Below are positions 9,801 through 19,019 of a DNA stretch of 64,000 nucleotides, piece by piece; position 1 is the stretch's first letter, and each line of letters starts with the position of its first letter. The notes beneath the pieces are model-generated. The model worked only from the letters and a program-made list of their open reading frames with translations, was not told the DNA's origin and did not search any database. Source of the stretch: Paraspadella gotoi (taxonomy: Eukaryota; Chaetognatha); the NCBI GenBank assembly GCA_051294375.1, contig CM119268.1, forward strand, positions 6,143,525 through 6,207,524, written 5' to 3'. Both the position numbers and the translations under genes were made by a program.

Positions 9801-12800
9801 TCTAGTAAAATGGTGATTTTTACGATCTATCTACTCTCATTACTGAAAATTTACCTGATCTTATGGGACTCAACATTGGAGGTGGCGTATATGGAGGGGG
9901 CGGTGGCCGTCCGTCTTGAGTGGCATTTACATCCCCGCCGGCGCCAGCTGCCCCCATACCTGCGCCTGTAGCAAAACCTTCTGAGGCAGCGGAGTTGTTT
10001 GCTTTCAAAAAAAACATTTAGGACCAAAAGTTAATTTAAATGTACAGAACTTTAAGAATTTAAAATGAATTTAAAATTTAATATGAATCTAAAACATATC
10101 GATTTGGGAAACAGTGCTAATTTTATTTAGACCATGCATTCAAACCATTTTGCTGGTTCATTATTCAAGGCCAGAGAAATTGTGGTGAGGTAAAAAATTA
10201 TTTACAAATAAGAGAAGGTGAGAGGAAGAGGAGGAGACTCAGAGAGAGAGAAAGAGAGAGAGAGAGAAACTTTCAACCAAAAAGGGATTAATCCCTCATC
10301 CCCCCTCCCTCCTCTTCCTCTCACCTTCTCTTATTTGTAAATAATTTTTTACCTCACCACAATTTCTCTGGCCTTGAATAATGAACCAGCAAAATGGTTT
10401 GAATGCATGGTCTAAATAAAATTAGCACTGTTTCCCAAATCGATGTTTTTCTTTATCAAACTACTCGGTGCATGAGATGACACTTAACAATCAATCTAAA
10501 ACATGTTTTGCAACTAACAAATTCTATTCCAACTTTGTTAACCATAGCACCAGCGGTCGCAGCTCTGGTTGAAAATTTGCAGATTTAAGAATTACAAACA
10601 GATCCCGCCAAAGAAAGGCCTAAAACATTTTTGACTCAAGCTTTATTGTAACATTTAATGATTTAATCTTTCAAGATAGTATGCAAAGCTTAGGCTTGCT
10701 TTCTCTGCTTTTTGTTACATGTCCTACATCTGCAATATCTTAAATATAGCAACCTGCAGAGCAGCTGCCGATGCTGCTGCTGGCAGCGCCTCCGCTCCAA
10801 ATCCTCGGCGATCTGAGACGAGATTGGAAGGCGAGAGAATTGACGTTGGAGGGAATGTGAAGAGATGGAGGACGGTGTTTTCGCTTCAAGCCTGAAATAC
10901 GAAAAACAGTAACAGCTTGAAAGAGTAAAAGAGGTTACAGGGATGGATTGTGCAAAATAATGTTGGGAAACGTCCTTGAGTATCAATTAAAAATGAGCAA
11001 ATAAAGTAAAAGTTTGTCATGTACAAAACACAAACATAGCTGATATATTTCAAAAGTCACCTATTGTCGTGGGCGACACAAAGACGTCAGGTTCCCCACT
11101 ATTTTCTCTTTTTCTATCACAGGATATTTGGGATGGCGTCAGGGATGACAAAGCTGATGGTGACGACAAGGTTATTGACTGCGTCGCTAATGACGATGAC
11201 TGAGACATTGTTTCATTTTGGCTCCTGTCATTATTGGCTCTAACCATTGGTCTTTCCCGAGATTCTATTGTCTGTTTCTCCTCCAATTTTACTATCTTCT
11301 CTTCTGACACTTGGATTTCATTTTTCTGTTTTACTTTATTACTTGGGTTTCCTTCAGTCGAGAAAAAATTCTGTGATGGAATGGTTTTGGAATGCGTTGT
11401 GCGATTAGGCGTCAAGAATCTGTTGTTGGTTTCTTCTCCATCAGCCTCAAAGATTAAAGGTGATTCAAAGTCAACTGGTTCTGGAATCGAGACAAGATTT
11501 TCAATGGCGTCGCTTTCTGCGTCCGTCTCCATCATGAATGATTTGACTGCGGGAGGCAATGAGGCCGAAGTTATTGGTGGAGGAAGTGAAGGAGGAGGAA
11601 GAGGCAGACAAGATTCGGTATCCGCATGAGACTGGGCCTTTTCATCTCCAACAAGATCAGCTGACAATATAAGGATAAATTTGATGTATCAAGACTTTGT
11701 CTTTAATTTCAAATAAGAATAAATTTTTAAAAAATTGAAGTATTATTTGATTATCATGAAATTCTAAAATGAAATAGGTTATCTTCAAAACAGTTTAAAG
11801 TTGTACATTGTTCATAAACTGAAAGATGCAAACTCTAAATGAAGAAATTAGTACAACCCAAGTTACAAAAAAAAATATAAAAAAAGAATGTTGAAAATTA
11901 AATTTGAAAATAGAAACTATATATATAATATAAGAGATATGCATTCAGGAGTTATTCTATGTACAATCGTTTTACTCGACTTAAAAATTCAGTTCAAGTT
12001 ACCTTTTCGTGGCTTAGAATTGTTGCCCATCAACAACTGCTGCAGTTGAGAACTACAAACTTCAGATCCTTTTTGTGAAGGTGACGATGACTTTTGTTTG
12101 AATCGATTTACTTGTGTTTGAGTATCATTGTGTAGCAAGGGTTTTTTATCAGACATATACGGTGCAGATCCTGAAATCGAGGAATCATGAAATGCCTTGT
12201 GATCAGGCAACGAATTCACAGGAATGGATGTCGCAAATCCTAAATCGGGTTTGTGGTCAGAAGTGGAATGGAGCGCTCCGGATCTAAAGACAACTGGAGA
12301 AAGCTTGGTGTCGGGTGTGGAACAGATGGGTACAGACGATGAGACAAGTGAAAAGGATTTGTCAGACATGGAAGCGACTGAACCAGAGGTAAAGATATTA
12401 GGTTTTTGGTCAACACGAAGTTCGGAAATTCGGCTGACTCCAAAGACTTGATTCTGTTGTCCGTTGTTGTTGCCATCGGGAGAAACAGGAACGCGTTGCC
12501 TAAGTGGTTGTATGAGAGCGTTTTCTTCTCTATGTTGATCCTCCTATGAGAGAATAAACATTTGTCCTCTGATAAATCCACAAAAAAAGTTGAAAATGTC
12601 ATATAAAATTAGAATTAAGCTTTCTTATTGTGATAAATTTTTTAGTAACATAATTTTGATAAAAAATCAAAAACCTTTTTCACGAATCCACGGTGAAGTC
12701 TCATGTGTCCGTGAAGAGCGGTTGCTGTAGGAAAAGTCTTCTCGCACAGTGTACACTCCAGCGCGGTAAACATTGAATTAGTCCACACTGGTTTGTTTAA

Positions 12801-15800
12801 TTTAACATTTATAAAAAATTTATAGATTACAAAAAATTAGATGATGTAATTACTTGAATTAGTTGGCGCTGAGTCCAACTGTTTCGAGCCAAAAGGGTGA
12901 GTTATTGCCTGGATATAAATTTTTATTTAGTTATTAAATTAAATTTGTATTTAGATTTTAGTTAATAAATTAACTTTAACAGTTTTAACTAACCTCTGTA
13001 TTGGAGGCTGGAATCGACTGCAATGAGGTTGGGATAACTGATACGACTGGTTGTTGTTGTGGCTTTTGTTGTTGTTGTCTCTGTTGTTGTTGATCTCTGG
13101 CAAATTCTTCAAGCGGTTGGGCGGTCACAGGAAACTGGAATTTGTCTGGAATTTCAACAAATATCTGATATCATTATAATCATTCTCATTAATTATTATC
13201 ATTGATATATATTTGTCGTCATTTCAATTTGATTTGAATTGTACAGTATTTATCAATGTTTTTTTTATTTTAACTATCTGTAGTACCTGTAGAATTGGTG
13301 GGCAATTGAGAGTTAAGTGTTGTAGATATGTAGCTTGCTGAAGAATTTTGCTTCAATGGTACTATAAGACATGAATAAATATTTAATATTTATTTTGCTT
13401 TACTCATAATTTGTAGTATTAATTATCAAATTTAAGAATAAAAATTAAAGATTATCAGTATTAACTTTTTCCATACTTGAATTTGATGCATTAGATTGAG
13501 GTGATGGTGACAGTGTGAACGAAGACGACGACGACGTTGTCTGCATATTTTGCAACAAACAAGAACTCGATTCTACTCCAATTCGGCTAACAATTGCACC
13601 GGGGGTTGCATCGCCACCCCCAAAATCTTGATCCGGATCTCTGCTGAACCCGAGATTCCCACCAACAACGTTTTGCTAAAATCAAAACGTAAGAGTTTGT
13701 GATGGATTTTTAAGGAAATATAGCAAACATGTTTTGATGCATTACTATTATCTAAAATGCGTAGTTAAAATTGCGTACAACCAACCGTTTGAAAAATAGT
13801 CTCTGGTCTGGAAAGTGCAGCGGACGAATGCGTCATGGAACCTTGATTAAGGACGTCACTTTTGGACGTAAAGACAAAACTGTTGGGCTTTTGGCCAATG
13901 TACATGACTGGCGAGAGAGATGCTGATGGAAAAGGTTTTAAAGAGAAAATGACAGTACATTAAACGCAAGAGTAAAAAGGCATATTAAGATCTAGAGAAT
14001 TATAAATTTTAAGGCTTATTTATGATTTACAAAAATAAGCTTGTCAGAAAAATATACGGAGGCAAAACTAAATTTTACCCCAGATATTAAAAATGATTAA
14101 AACAATTTTAGAGAACAACAGTTAAAAATTTTAAAAAATGTGAATTAATGGTCTTTAAATCAAAAAATTTAAATAAAGTTATTTTACCAAATCTTAGGTT
14201 TTTATATTAATTTTTTAATACAAGTTGTAAGTTGATTATTAAATATCAAGGCTCTTATCAAGCATTTACAACCCACTGCTGTACTACTACCTGAAATAGA
14301 ATTACTGGCGAAAGGTTGCTGTTGATTGTAGCTGTATGAAGGGGGAGCATTAGGACGCGAGATAGCCACTCCATAAAATTCTTCATGACCCTAGAAAAAA
14401 GGAGAGTTGGAATAAAAAATAACAATAAAAGCCTAAGGAATAACTGCTGACTCTACTGTCTTCCTTTCAACATGGCAAAGGCAAAGAGCAAAGGTCCATT
14501 GAAGAGGCCAAAAGCAAAGACAAAGGCAAGGCTCAATGAAAGAGACCAAACAGCAAACAACATAAGCCTACCATGGAAAGTGGTCGCAAGTGCAAAGGTT
14601 TCCCAATGACTTTGTCCTTCGTCACCAGTCAATTTTGCCGAATCGACTGGAAGACGCCAAATCCGGTTTTTTCGCGTGATAAGCCTTTGTAATATTTTAA
14701 ATCAATATTTTTGGTCAAGTATAAGTATAGTATAGGAAAATATAGTGAGATTGTATTAATAATTGACTATATGTGACAAGAAAACCAACTTATGGAAGTC
14801 GGGACATGAAAGAAACGATGATAATTAAGCTCACCTGTTTGGCGTTTTTACGGACGAGAGGTGGTGGAATGGCGCCACCTTGTGTTTGCGCTTGTCTGAA
14901 AAATATCAAAAAATAAATAAAATTATTCAATGTCATGAATTTATTTCATCTGAACATCAATACCGATGATGATTCTCCAAATGGCGTCTTAACGAGCGTT
15001 GATCGCAGTAGCTCTTGTCGCAATCTGGGATTTTACACATCCAAGGTTTTTTACTTCGATGGGTCAACAGGTGACCATTTCTGTAAAAGCGAAAGAGATA
15101 ATTATAAATAATTATAAATTGTAAATTATAAATTTAAAATTACTCACAGGTGATCTTGTCTTTTGAACGCTTTGCTGCAAAAAGAGGGAGATGGGACATG
15201 AAAGAAACGATGATAATTAAGCTCACCTGTTTGGCGTTTTTACGGACGAGAGGTGGTGGAATGGCGCCACCTTGTGTTTGCGCTTGTCTGAGAAATATCA
15301 AAAATAAATATAAATATTCAATGTCATGAATTTATTTCATCTGAACATCAATACCGATGATGATTCTCCAAATGGCGTTCTTAACGAGCGTTGATCGCAG
15401 TAGCTCTTGTCGCAATCTGGGATTTTACACATCCAAGGTTTTTTACTTCGTGGGTCAACAGGTGACCATTTCTGTAAAAGCGAAAGAGATAATTATAATA
15501 TAATTATATATTGTAATTATAAATTTAAAATTACTCACCAGGTGATCTTGTCTTTTGAACGCTTTGCTGCAAATGTTGCAAACGTATTTGCGCTCGTCAG
15601 CTGTGCGTCACATTNNNNNNNNNNNNNNNNNNNNNNNNNTGTGCTTCGCCAGTGCGCTGGAATTTCCAAAGGATTTTCCGCATTGCTGAAAGGAAGAAAG
15701 CATAAGACTATTTCACACAAGTGAACTGATATAACCTGGATATAAGGATTCAGATAAAAAAAATGTGGGATGTATCAAATACCTACAGTAATTTTTATTA

Positions 15801-16223
15801 CATTTCAAAGATCAGATTATTTTTTCCGATCGACAACTTTGTTTTTTAGGTTGGATATATAAATAAATAAATACAATACTTCAGTCAAGTTCACCTACAC
15901 TTACTTGACATTGCGTGCAGCCTTTTCCGGTTCCAGACTTTTTCTCTCCTTTCCCGCTTTTCTTCTGAGCGACACTTAGAGTGTCCGATGTCGTCGTCGT
16001 CGTCGTTGTCGTCGTCGTCGTCAACAAAGACGACGAAGTCTTTTTGAGCGAAAACGATTCTGTCGAAGGATAGGGCGGAGGTTGATGCTGCGGTTGCTGC
16101 TGCGATTGCTGCTGCGGTTGCTGCTGCGGTTGATGCCGCTGAAGTAGCTGATGTTGCTGCTGAAGTTGTAACTGCTGATGCGGTTGCTGGTGCGTTTGCT
16201 GTTGCTGGTGTAGCATCTCGTCC
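5971..16223 (-). CDS. TRERF1-like: TRERF1/ZNF541/MIDEAS-family ELM2-SANT zinc-finger protein (main body, 26 exons)
   Basis: Exons read from high to low coordinate: 16223-15905, 15685-15540 (gapped), 15080-14964, 14895-14835, 14390-14291, 13922-13786, 13675-13477, 13361-13287, 13145-12994, 12908-12854, 12787-12675, 12543-12003, 11660-11061, 10891-10754, 10001-9855, 9761-9624, 9483-9388, 8427-8303, 8194-7970, 7907-7796, 7730-7573, 7440-7282, 6842-6756, 6659-6546, 6351-6293, 6229-5971. Splice phases agree throughout. Domain order is poly-Gln, three C2H2 fingers, low-complexity linkers, one finger, Pro-rich YTPPPMLSP block, ELM2, SANT, two C-terminal fingers, stop. Family members (MIDEAS, TRERF1, ZNF541) scaffold HDAC1/2 and DNTTIP1 in the nuclear MiDAC deacetylase complex, ELM2-SANT binding the deacetylase. 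Which vertebrate paralogue is closest cannot be settled here. About 1,475 residues are encoded before N-terminal exons are added. Confidence 0.92.
7282..7440 (-). CDS. TRERF1-like: linker exon made of a hexapeptide tandem repeat
   Basis: This 53-codon phase-0 exon lies between SANT and the acidic exon. Its middle is an 18-base tandem repeat encoding variants of AASSLG (GAASSLG, APSSLG, NASSLG, GAASSLG, GAASSFG). It is probably a flexible, disordered spacer. Flanking acceptor (TTTCACAG) and donor (CAG|GTCTTT) are clear. Confidence 0.85.
7573..8427 (-). CDS. TRERF1-like: ELM2 and SANT domain exons
   Basis: Exon 8427-8303 begins the ELM2 domain (EPHINIGIKYQA; HINIG.KYQA is the ELM2 entry motif). 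Exon 8194-7970 continues it (LACSAAVKGGSCNKEYALHI, NGDLEKAILALM). Exon 7907-7796 carries HPLLDYKYPETDVWTAEDIE and ALMKFDKDFF. Exon 7730-7573 carries KTVKQCVEFYYLWKK and the basic RIIRKKRE tail. W at VWTAED, FDKDF and VEFYYLWKK are the SANT hallmarks. In this family the module recruits and activates class I HDACs and binds inositol phosphate at the interface. All four phases join without frameshift. Confidence 0.95.
8459..9312. mobile_element. 854-bp long-TIR non-autonomous DNA element with TA target duplication
   Basis: The ends are CAGAAAGCTTCATATTATAA and the complementary TTATAATATGAAGCCTTCTG, continuing for at least 35 bases with two mismatches, then as a looser inverted repeat of about 230 bases that includes AAATGGAACTATC-CGAATTTTTA on both sides. 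TA dinucleotides flank it at 8457-8458 and 9313-9314, as in Tc1/mariner-type insertion. No transposase ORF is visible. It sits in the intron between the ELM2 exon at 8303-8427 and the exon at 9388-9483. Confidence 0.8.
9388..10891 (-). CDS. TRERF1-like: conserved exons before ELM2 (Pro-rich block)
   Basis: Exon 10891-10754 encodes LKRKHRPPSLHIPSNVNSL and FQSRLRSPRIW. Exon 10001-9855 is Gly/Ala-rich and then PPPPPYTPPPMLSPIRSG. Exon 9761-9624 continues SGLFWNVSSTPITPKSAPVF. Exon 9483-9388 runs GQIPIGRPLSNASTISYSGS into the ELM2 entry. RPPSLHIP, YQS/FQSRLRSPR and YTPPPMLSPIR.G.GLFW are family-wide conserved segments. The intron 9623-9484 uses a GC donor (CAG|GCAAGA); the nearby GT alternative puts a stop in frame. 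Confidence 0.9.
10098..10444. repeat. perfect palindrome with 137-bp arms
   Basis: Arms 10098-10234 and 10308-10444 are exact reverse complements by reading, around a 73-base GA/CT-rich spacer. The outer edges read ATCGATTTGGGAAACAG and CTGTTTCCCAAATCGAT. It lies in the intron between exons 10754-10891 and 9855-10001. Perfect arms imply either a very recent fold-back or an assembly or long-read artefact. The noisy second copy of this region starts near this spacer (about 19020). Confidence 0.9.
11061..12543 (-). CDS. TRERF1-like: two long Ser/Pro-rich linker exons
   Basis: Exon 12543-12003 (541 bases, phase 0 to 1) and exon 11660-11061 (600 bases, phase 1 to 1) encode about 380 polar, probably disordered residues. 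The first has a repeated theme every 20 residues or so: MSDKSFSL, TPDTKLSP, TSDHKPDLG, LPDHKAFHD, MSDKKPLL. The second begins ADLVGDEKAQSHADTES and contains a Pro stretch (PPPSLPPPI) and ends SGEPDVFVSPTTIG. No catalytic or binding motif was recognised. Such linkers are usual between fingers and ELM2 in this family. Confidence 0.88.
12675..12787 (-). CDS. TRERF1-like: central C2H2 zinc-finger exon
   Basis: The exon (phase 1 to 0) encodes ECTLCEKTFPTATALHGHMR plus LHRGFVKK: C-x2-C-x12-H-x3-H with the ALxGHMRLH signature. It is flanked by a CCAG acceptor and an AAG|GTTTTT donor. Confidence 0.9.
12854..14390 (-). CDS. TRERF1-like: Gln/Ser-rich linker exons between finger array and central finger
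   Basis: Exons 14390-14291 (GHEEFYGVAISRPNAPPSYS), 13922-13786 (ASLSPVMYIGQKPNSFVF), 13675-13477 (QNVVGGNLGFSRDPDQDFGG, then a Ser run), 13361-13287, 13145-12994 (RDQQQQRQQQQKPQQQP) and 12908-12854 (AITHPFGSKQLDS) are all open with matching phases 0-1-0-1-1-0-1. Composition suggests disordered transcription-cofactor linkers. No domain was recognised. Confidence 0.85.
14460..14620. repeat. degenerate ~40-bp intronic minisatellite
   Basis: About three copies of a GGCAAAGRGCAAAGG...TTGAARGAGRCCAAA unit lie in the intron between exons 14291-14390 and 14835-14895. The second copy of the region (about 23460-23600) has more complete units, so the number of repeats differs between the two sequence versions. 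Confidence 0.6.
14801..15580. repeat. local tandem duplication of two finger exons at a gap
   Basis: 14801-15181 and 15193-15580 are near-identical and each holds the exon QAQTQGG...KNAKQ and the exon with the third finger. The first copy has the correct donor (CACCT|GTGAGT); the second has an inserted base there and one deleted base (TTCG-TGGG) in the finger exon. The second noisy version of the locus (23825-24200) has only one copy. Next to a 25-N gap, this is probably an assembly duplication. Confidence 0.75.
14835..15685 (-). CDS. TRERF1-like: three-finger C2H2 array exons
   Basis: Exon 15685-15540 encodes QCGKSFGNSSALAKH..., then DERKYVCNICSKAFKRQDHL; a 25-N gap (15615-15639) hides a few residues. 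Exon 15080-14964 encodes NGHLLTHRSKKPWMCKIP, then DCDKSYCDQRSLRRHLENHH. Exon 14895-14835 encodes QAQTQGGAIPPPLVRKNAKQ. With CTQCQ from the upstream exon this gives CQQC...H, CNIC...H-x3-H and C-x4-C...H-x4-H fingers, two of them interrupted by introns. The array is probably DNA-binding. The extra copy at 15193-15540 is left out of the model. Confidence 0.85.
15905..16223 (-). CDS. TRERF1-like: poly-Gln / Thr-run exon preceding the finger array
   Basis: Phase 2 to 0, 319 bases. It encodes DEMLHQQQQTHQQPHQQL, a Gln/His/Pro-rich tract made of CAG/CAA-type codons, a Thr run from an ACG/ACA-type repeat (about 11 residues), then SVAQKKSGKGEKKSGTGKG and CTQCQ, which starts the first finger. The acceptor is TTTCCCCAG and the donor CAA|GTAAGT. 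Its incoming phase matches the exon at 25795-25515, not any exon between 16.3 and 25 kb. Confidence 0.88.
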
Positions 16224-16746
16224 CTGGGGAAAGTTTTGAAACATTTACATCGATGTTAACACAAATATTATTAATAATAATAGTAATAATAATAATAATC
16301 ATAATAATAATAATAATAATAATAAAACATAAGATATGGAACAAAAGATAATATAAAGGGGAAACTGGGTAATATTCATAACTAAAACCCAGGGGCGGCG
16401 AGAGGGGGCTCTAGGGGGAGAAAAAAAGAAGGAAAGAAAAGAATAAAAAAGAAGAAAAAAAAGAAGGAAAAAAGGAATTGACAAGGAATTATTGTCAATT
16501 TTGAGTCATTATGAAAAAAGATTCAGACTGTGCAGATAGTTTAACTGATCAAATTCAACTTAGATCATGCTTGAAGCCAAAGTCAAATCAAGGCCCCTTT
16601 ATTGGTAATGTCCCAACTGTCTCAGGGTTATAGTCCATTTCACTTTTAATGGGGCCCTGTGGCCCTGTGCCCATGTGACCCTTTCAAGCCAGAAAGTCGG
16701 TAATCGAAATCTAAAAAATAANNNNNNNNNNNNNNNNNNNNNNNNN

Positions 16747-18840
16747 TCGTCGTCGTCGGTTCGTCCTCCGACCTGTCGCAGTCGGACGATCATCCGGTTC
16801 AGCCTCTCATAACAATCGTCTTTCAACGTTAGGCGGCGACCGTTCTACGGCCGGGAGAGGCGGTGTGTCAGCACCGCTCAGTGGCGCACACAGAAGCAAC
16901 TTTTCCCCCAAGTAGGTATTTCCGCCGTCGTCTCTCCTAGTCCCGTTGAGGGGATGCAGAACGGAAGTCGGTAGATTTGTTGGCGGGGATGGAACGGGAG
17001 AGACGGCGGCTGCGGCAGCGGCGGCGGCAAGCGGGCTGCGGTGGTCAAGTTGCATGTTACACGTGGCAGATTTGAGTCTTTTTAAAGAATATTTTGTATT
17101 TAATTTGTGAATTCGACCATTTTTAAATTAAATTAAATCAAAACTTTTATTTTTTTTCCACTCCGTGCGATTTTTTCTTTTTTCGGCCGAAGTTTCAGTA
17201 TCAAACCTGCCAGCAGAATGAACGGATGCGAGCATCAGATGATACTTCAGGTTTAAAAATGAATTAAAAATGAGAAAAATTATTAGTGAAAAAAAAAAAA
17301 TTCATCGTGTTATAAATTATCCGCGGTCGTACTTCCGAGTTTTCGTTCGAATTTCGCAGGAAATCCGCGATGGAAACCGCCGTTTGGAACGAGAGCATGA
17401 ATCGCGGAGGCGTGGATATCTGGAGGGTAGTGAGAGAGAGAAGAGAGGAGAGAGAGCAGATAGAGAGAGAGGAGAGAGAGAATGGAGAGACGAGAGAGGA
17501 GATGAGAGAGGAGAGTAGAGAGATGAGCAGGCAGACCATTAGAGGAGCCAGAGAAGAGAGAGACGCAGACGAGAAAGAACCAAAGGAATTTTGATTGCAA
17601 TGAAGTATTGCTTATGGTCTGATCTTGCTTTGACTGATGGACTGAAAAGACCATGAATACTACAAATATGAATGAATGAATGAATGATATGAATGAATGA
17701 ATGAATTCAATCAATCCAATCAATCAATCAATCAACTCAATCAATTCAATCAATCAATCAATTCAATCATATCAATCAATCAATCAAACTCCAATCCATC
17801 GATTTTTTAAATAATCAAAACAGTAATTAAATAAACTCAGTTTTATTCATTCAAATTATGATCTTTTAGTCGAATAGTTTACTGCAATCAAATCGCGGAG
17901 ATAGAATAACTAACTACGTAATAAATCAATACTTCAATTCATAATAAATGAATAACTTCAATTCAATTTTTACTTCCCAATTTCAATCTGCAAATCAATC
18001 AATCAATCAAATCTTCAAATTCCAGGAACAATGCGCCATCGGCCTTGCATCTCCATTCCAGTTCTGAATTTGCTCACCGCGATACTTCGATCTGCTCTCT
18101 TTCTCACCTTACCAGGATCAATTACGTACAAGGTGAGTTTAAAACTTTTTTATATTATTATCTAGCATAATACTATCGATTAGCCGTTTTTTTTTCTCTT
18201 TCCCCCTCTTCTCAATTTCCCTTTTTCCCCTTTCTCCCTTCTCTTTCTCCCTCTCCTTTTTTCCGCTTTTCCTTTTTCCCCTTTCTCGATATCCCTTGCC
18301 CTCTTTCCCTCTTCTCCTTTTCCTCTATTTCCCATTTCCCCCTTTTTTTTCCATTTCCTTCTTTCCCTTTTCCATTTCCCGTTTTTTACTCTCTCACCCC
18401 CTCTCTTTCCCTTTCCCCCCCTTCTTTCCTCTTTCCCCATCCTCAAATTTCCAGCGAACTTCCACCTCCCTAAGACGCCTCCTTCCTTCCGCCTGCCAAA
18501 TAGAACGACCTCGACGCCGCGCGGCTGTCTGCGGCGCCGCCCAGCGGACGTCGTGCGTAATCCCGTTCCCCAGCGAGCCGCAAAGCGAAACTTCCTTCCC
18601 TGATCGGGCCTTCCACGAACACGCAACGCTTAGTCGTGTTCGTCAAAAATCTCGCCGCGAAGACTATTTCGCCGCTCAGTACATTCAGCCAATCGCCCGT
18701 AAAACGCGTCGGAGCAAAAATTGCTGAAGGTGCAGGTATTTTTTGGCAAACGGTGCTGGGGGCGGGGGGTCTCTAGCTGAGTTTAAAGCAGGGGCGGCGA
18801 GAAAAATGGCGGGCCCCTCCACTGGCCCCCTGGCCAGGAT
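16747..18840. other. reverse-complement, error-rich copy of the 25.4-27.5 kb segment
   Basis: Read on the opposite strand, this stretch matches 25.4-27.5 kb throughout: the GC-rich coding end, the GA/CT low complexity, the (AATC)n tract and the GGGGCCAGTGGAGGGGCCC motif all recur in reversed order. It differs by many single-base indels and starts right after a 25-N gap. ORFs in it are fragments of the exons annotated at 25.5-27.8 kb. A further piece (18842-19010) matches the reverse complement of 17170-17310. Confidence 0.75.
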
Positions 18841-19019
18841 CCCCCCCGCCTCCTCCATAATATTTTAAACACGATGAATATTTTTTTTTCGCTAATAATT
18901 TTTTCTCATTTTTAATTCATTTTTAAACCTGAGTATCATCTTGATGCTGCATCCGTTCATTCTGCTGCAGTTGATACTGAAACTTCGGGCCGAAAAAAAA
19001 AAAAGAAGAGGAGATAAAT

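Noticed and set aside
18180-18626. 148-codon basic ORF and its mirror at 25617-26066
   Set aside because: Built from GGGAAA/TTTCCC low complexity in an intron of the ELM2-SANT gene.
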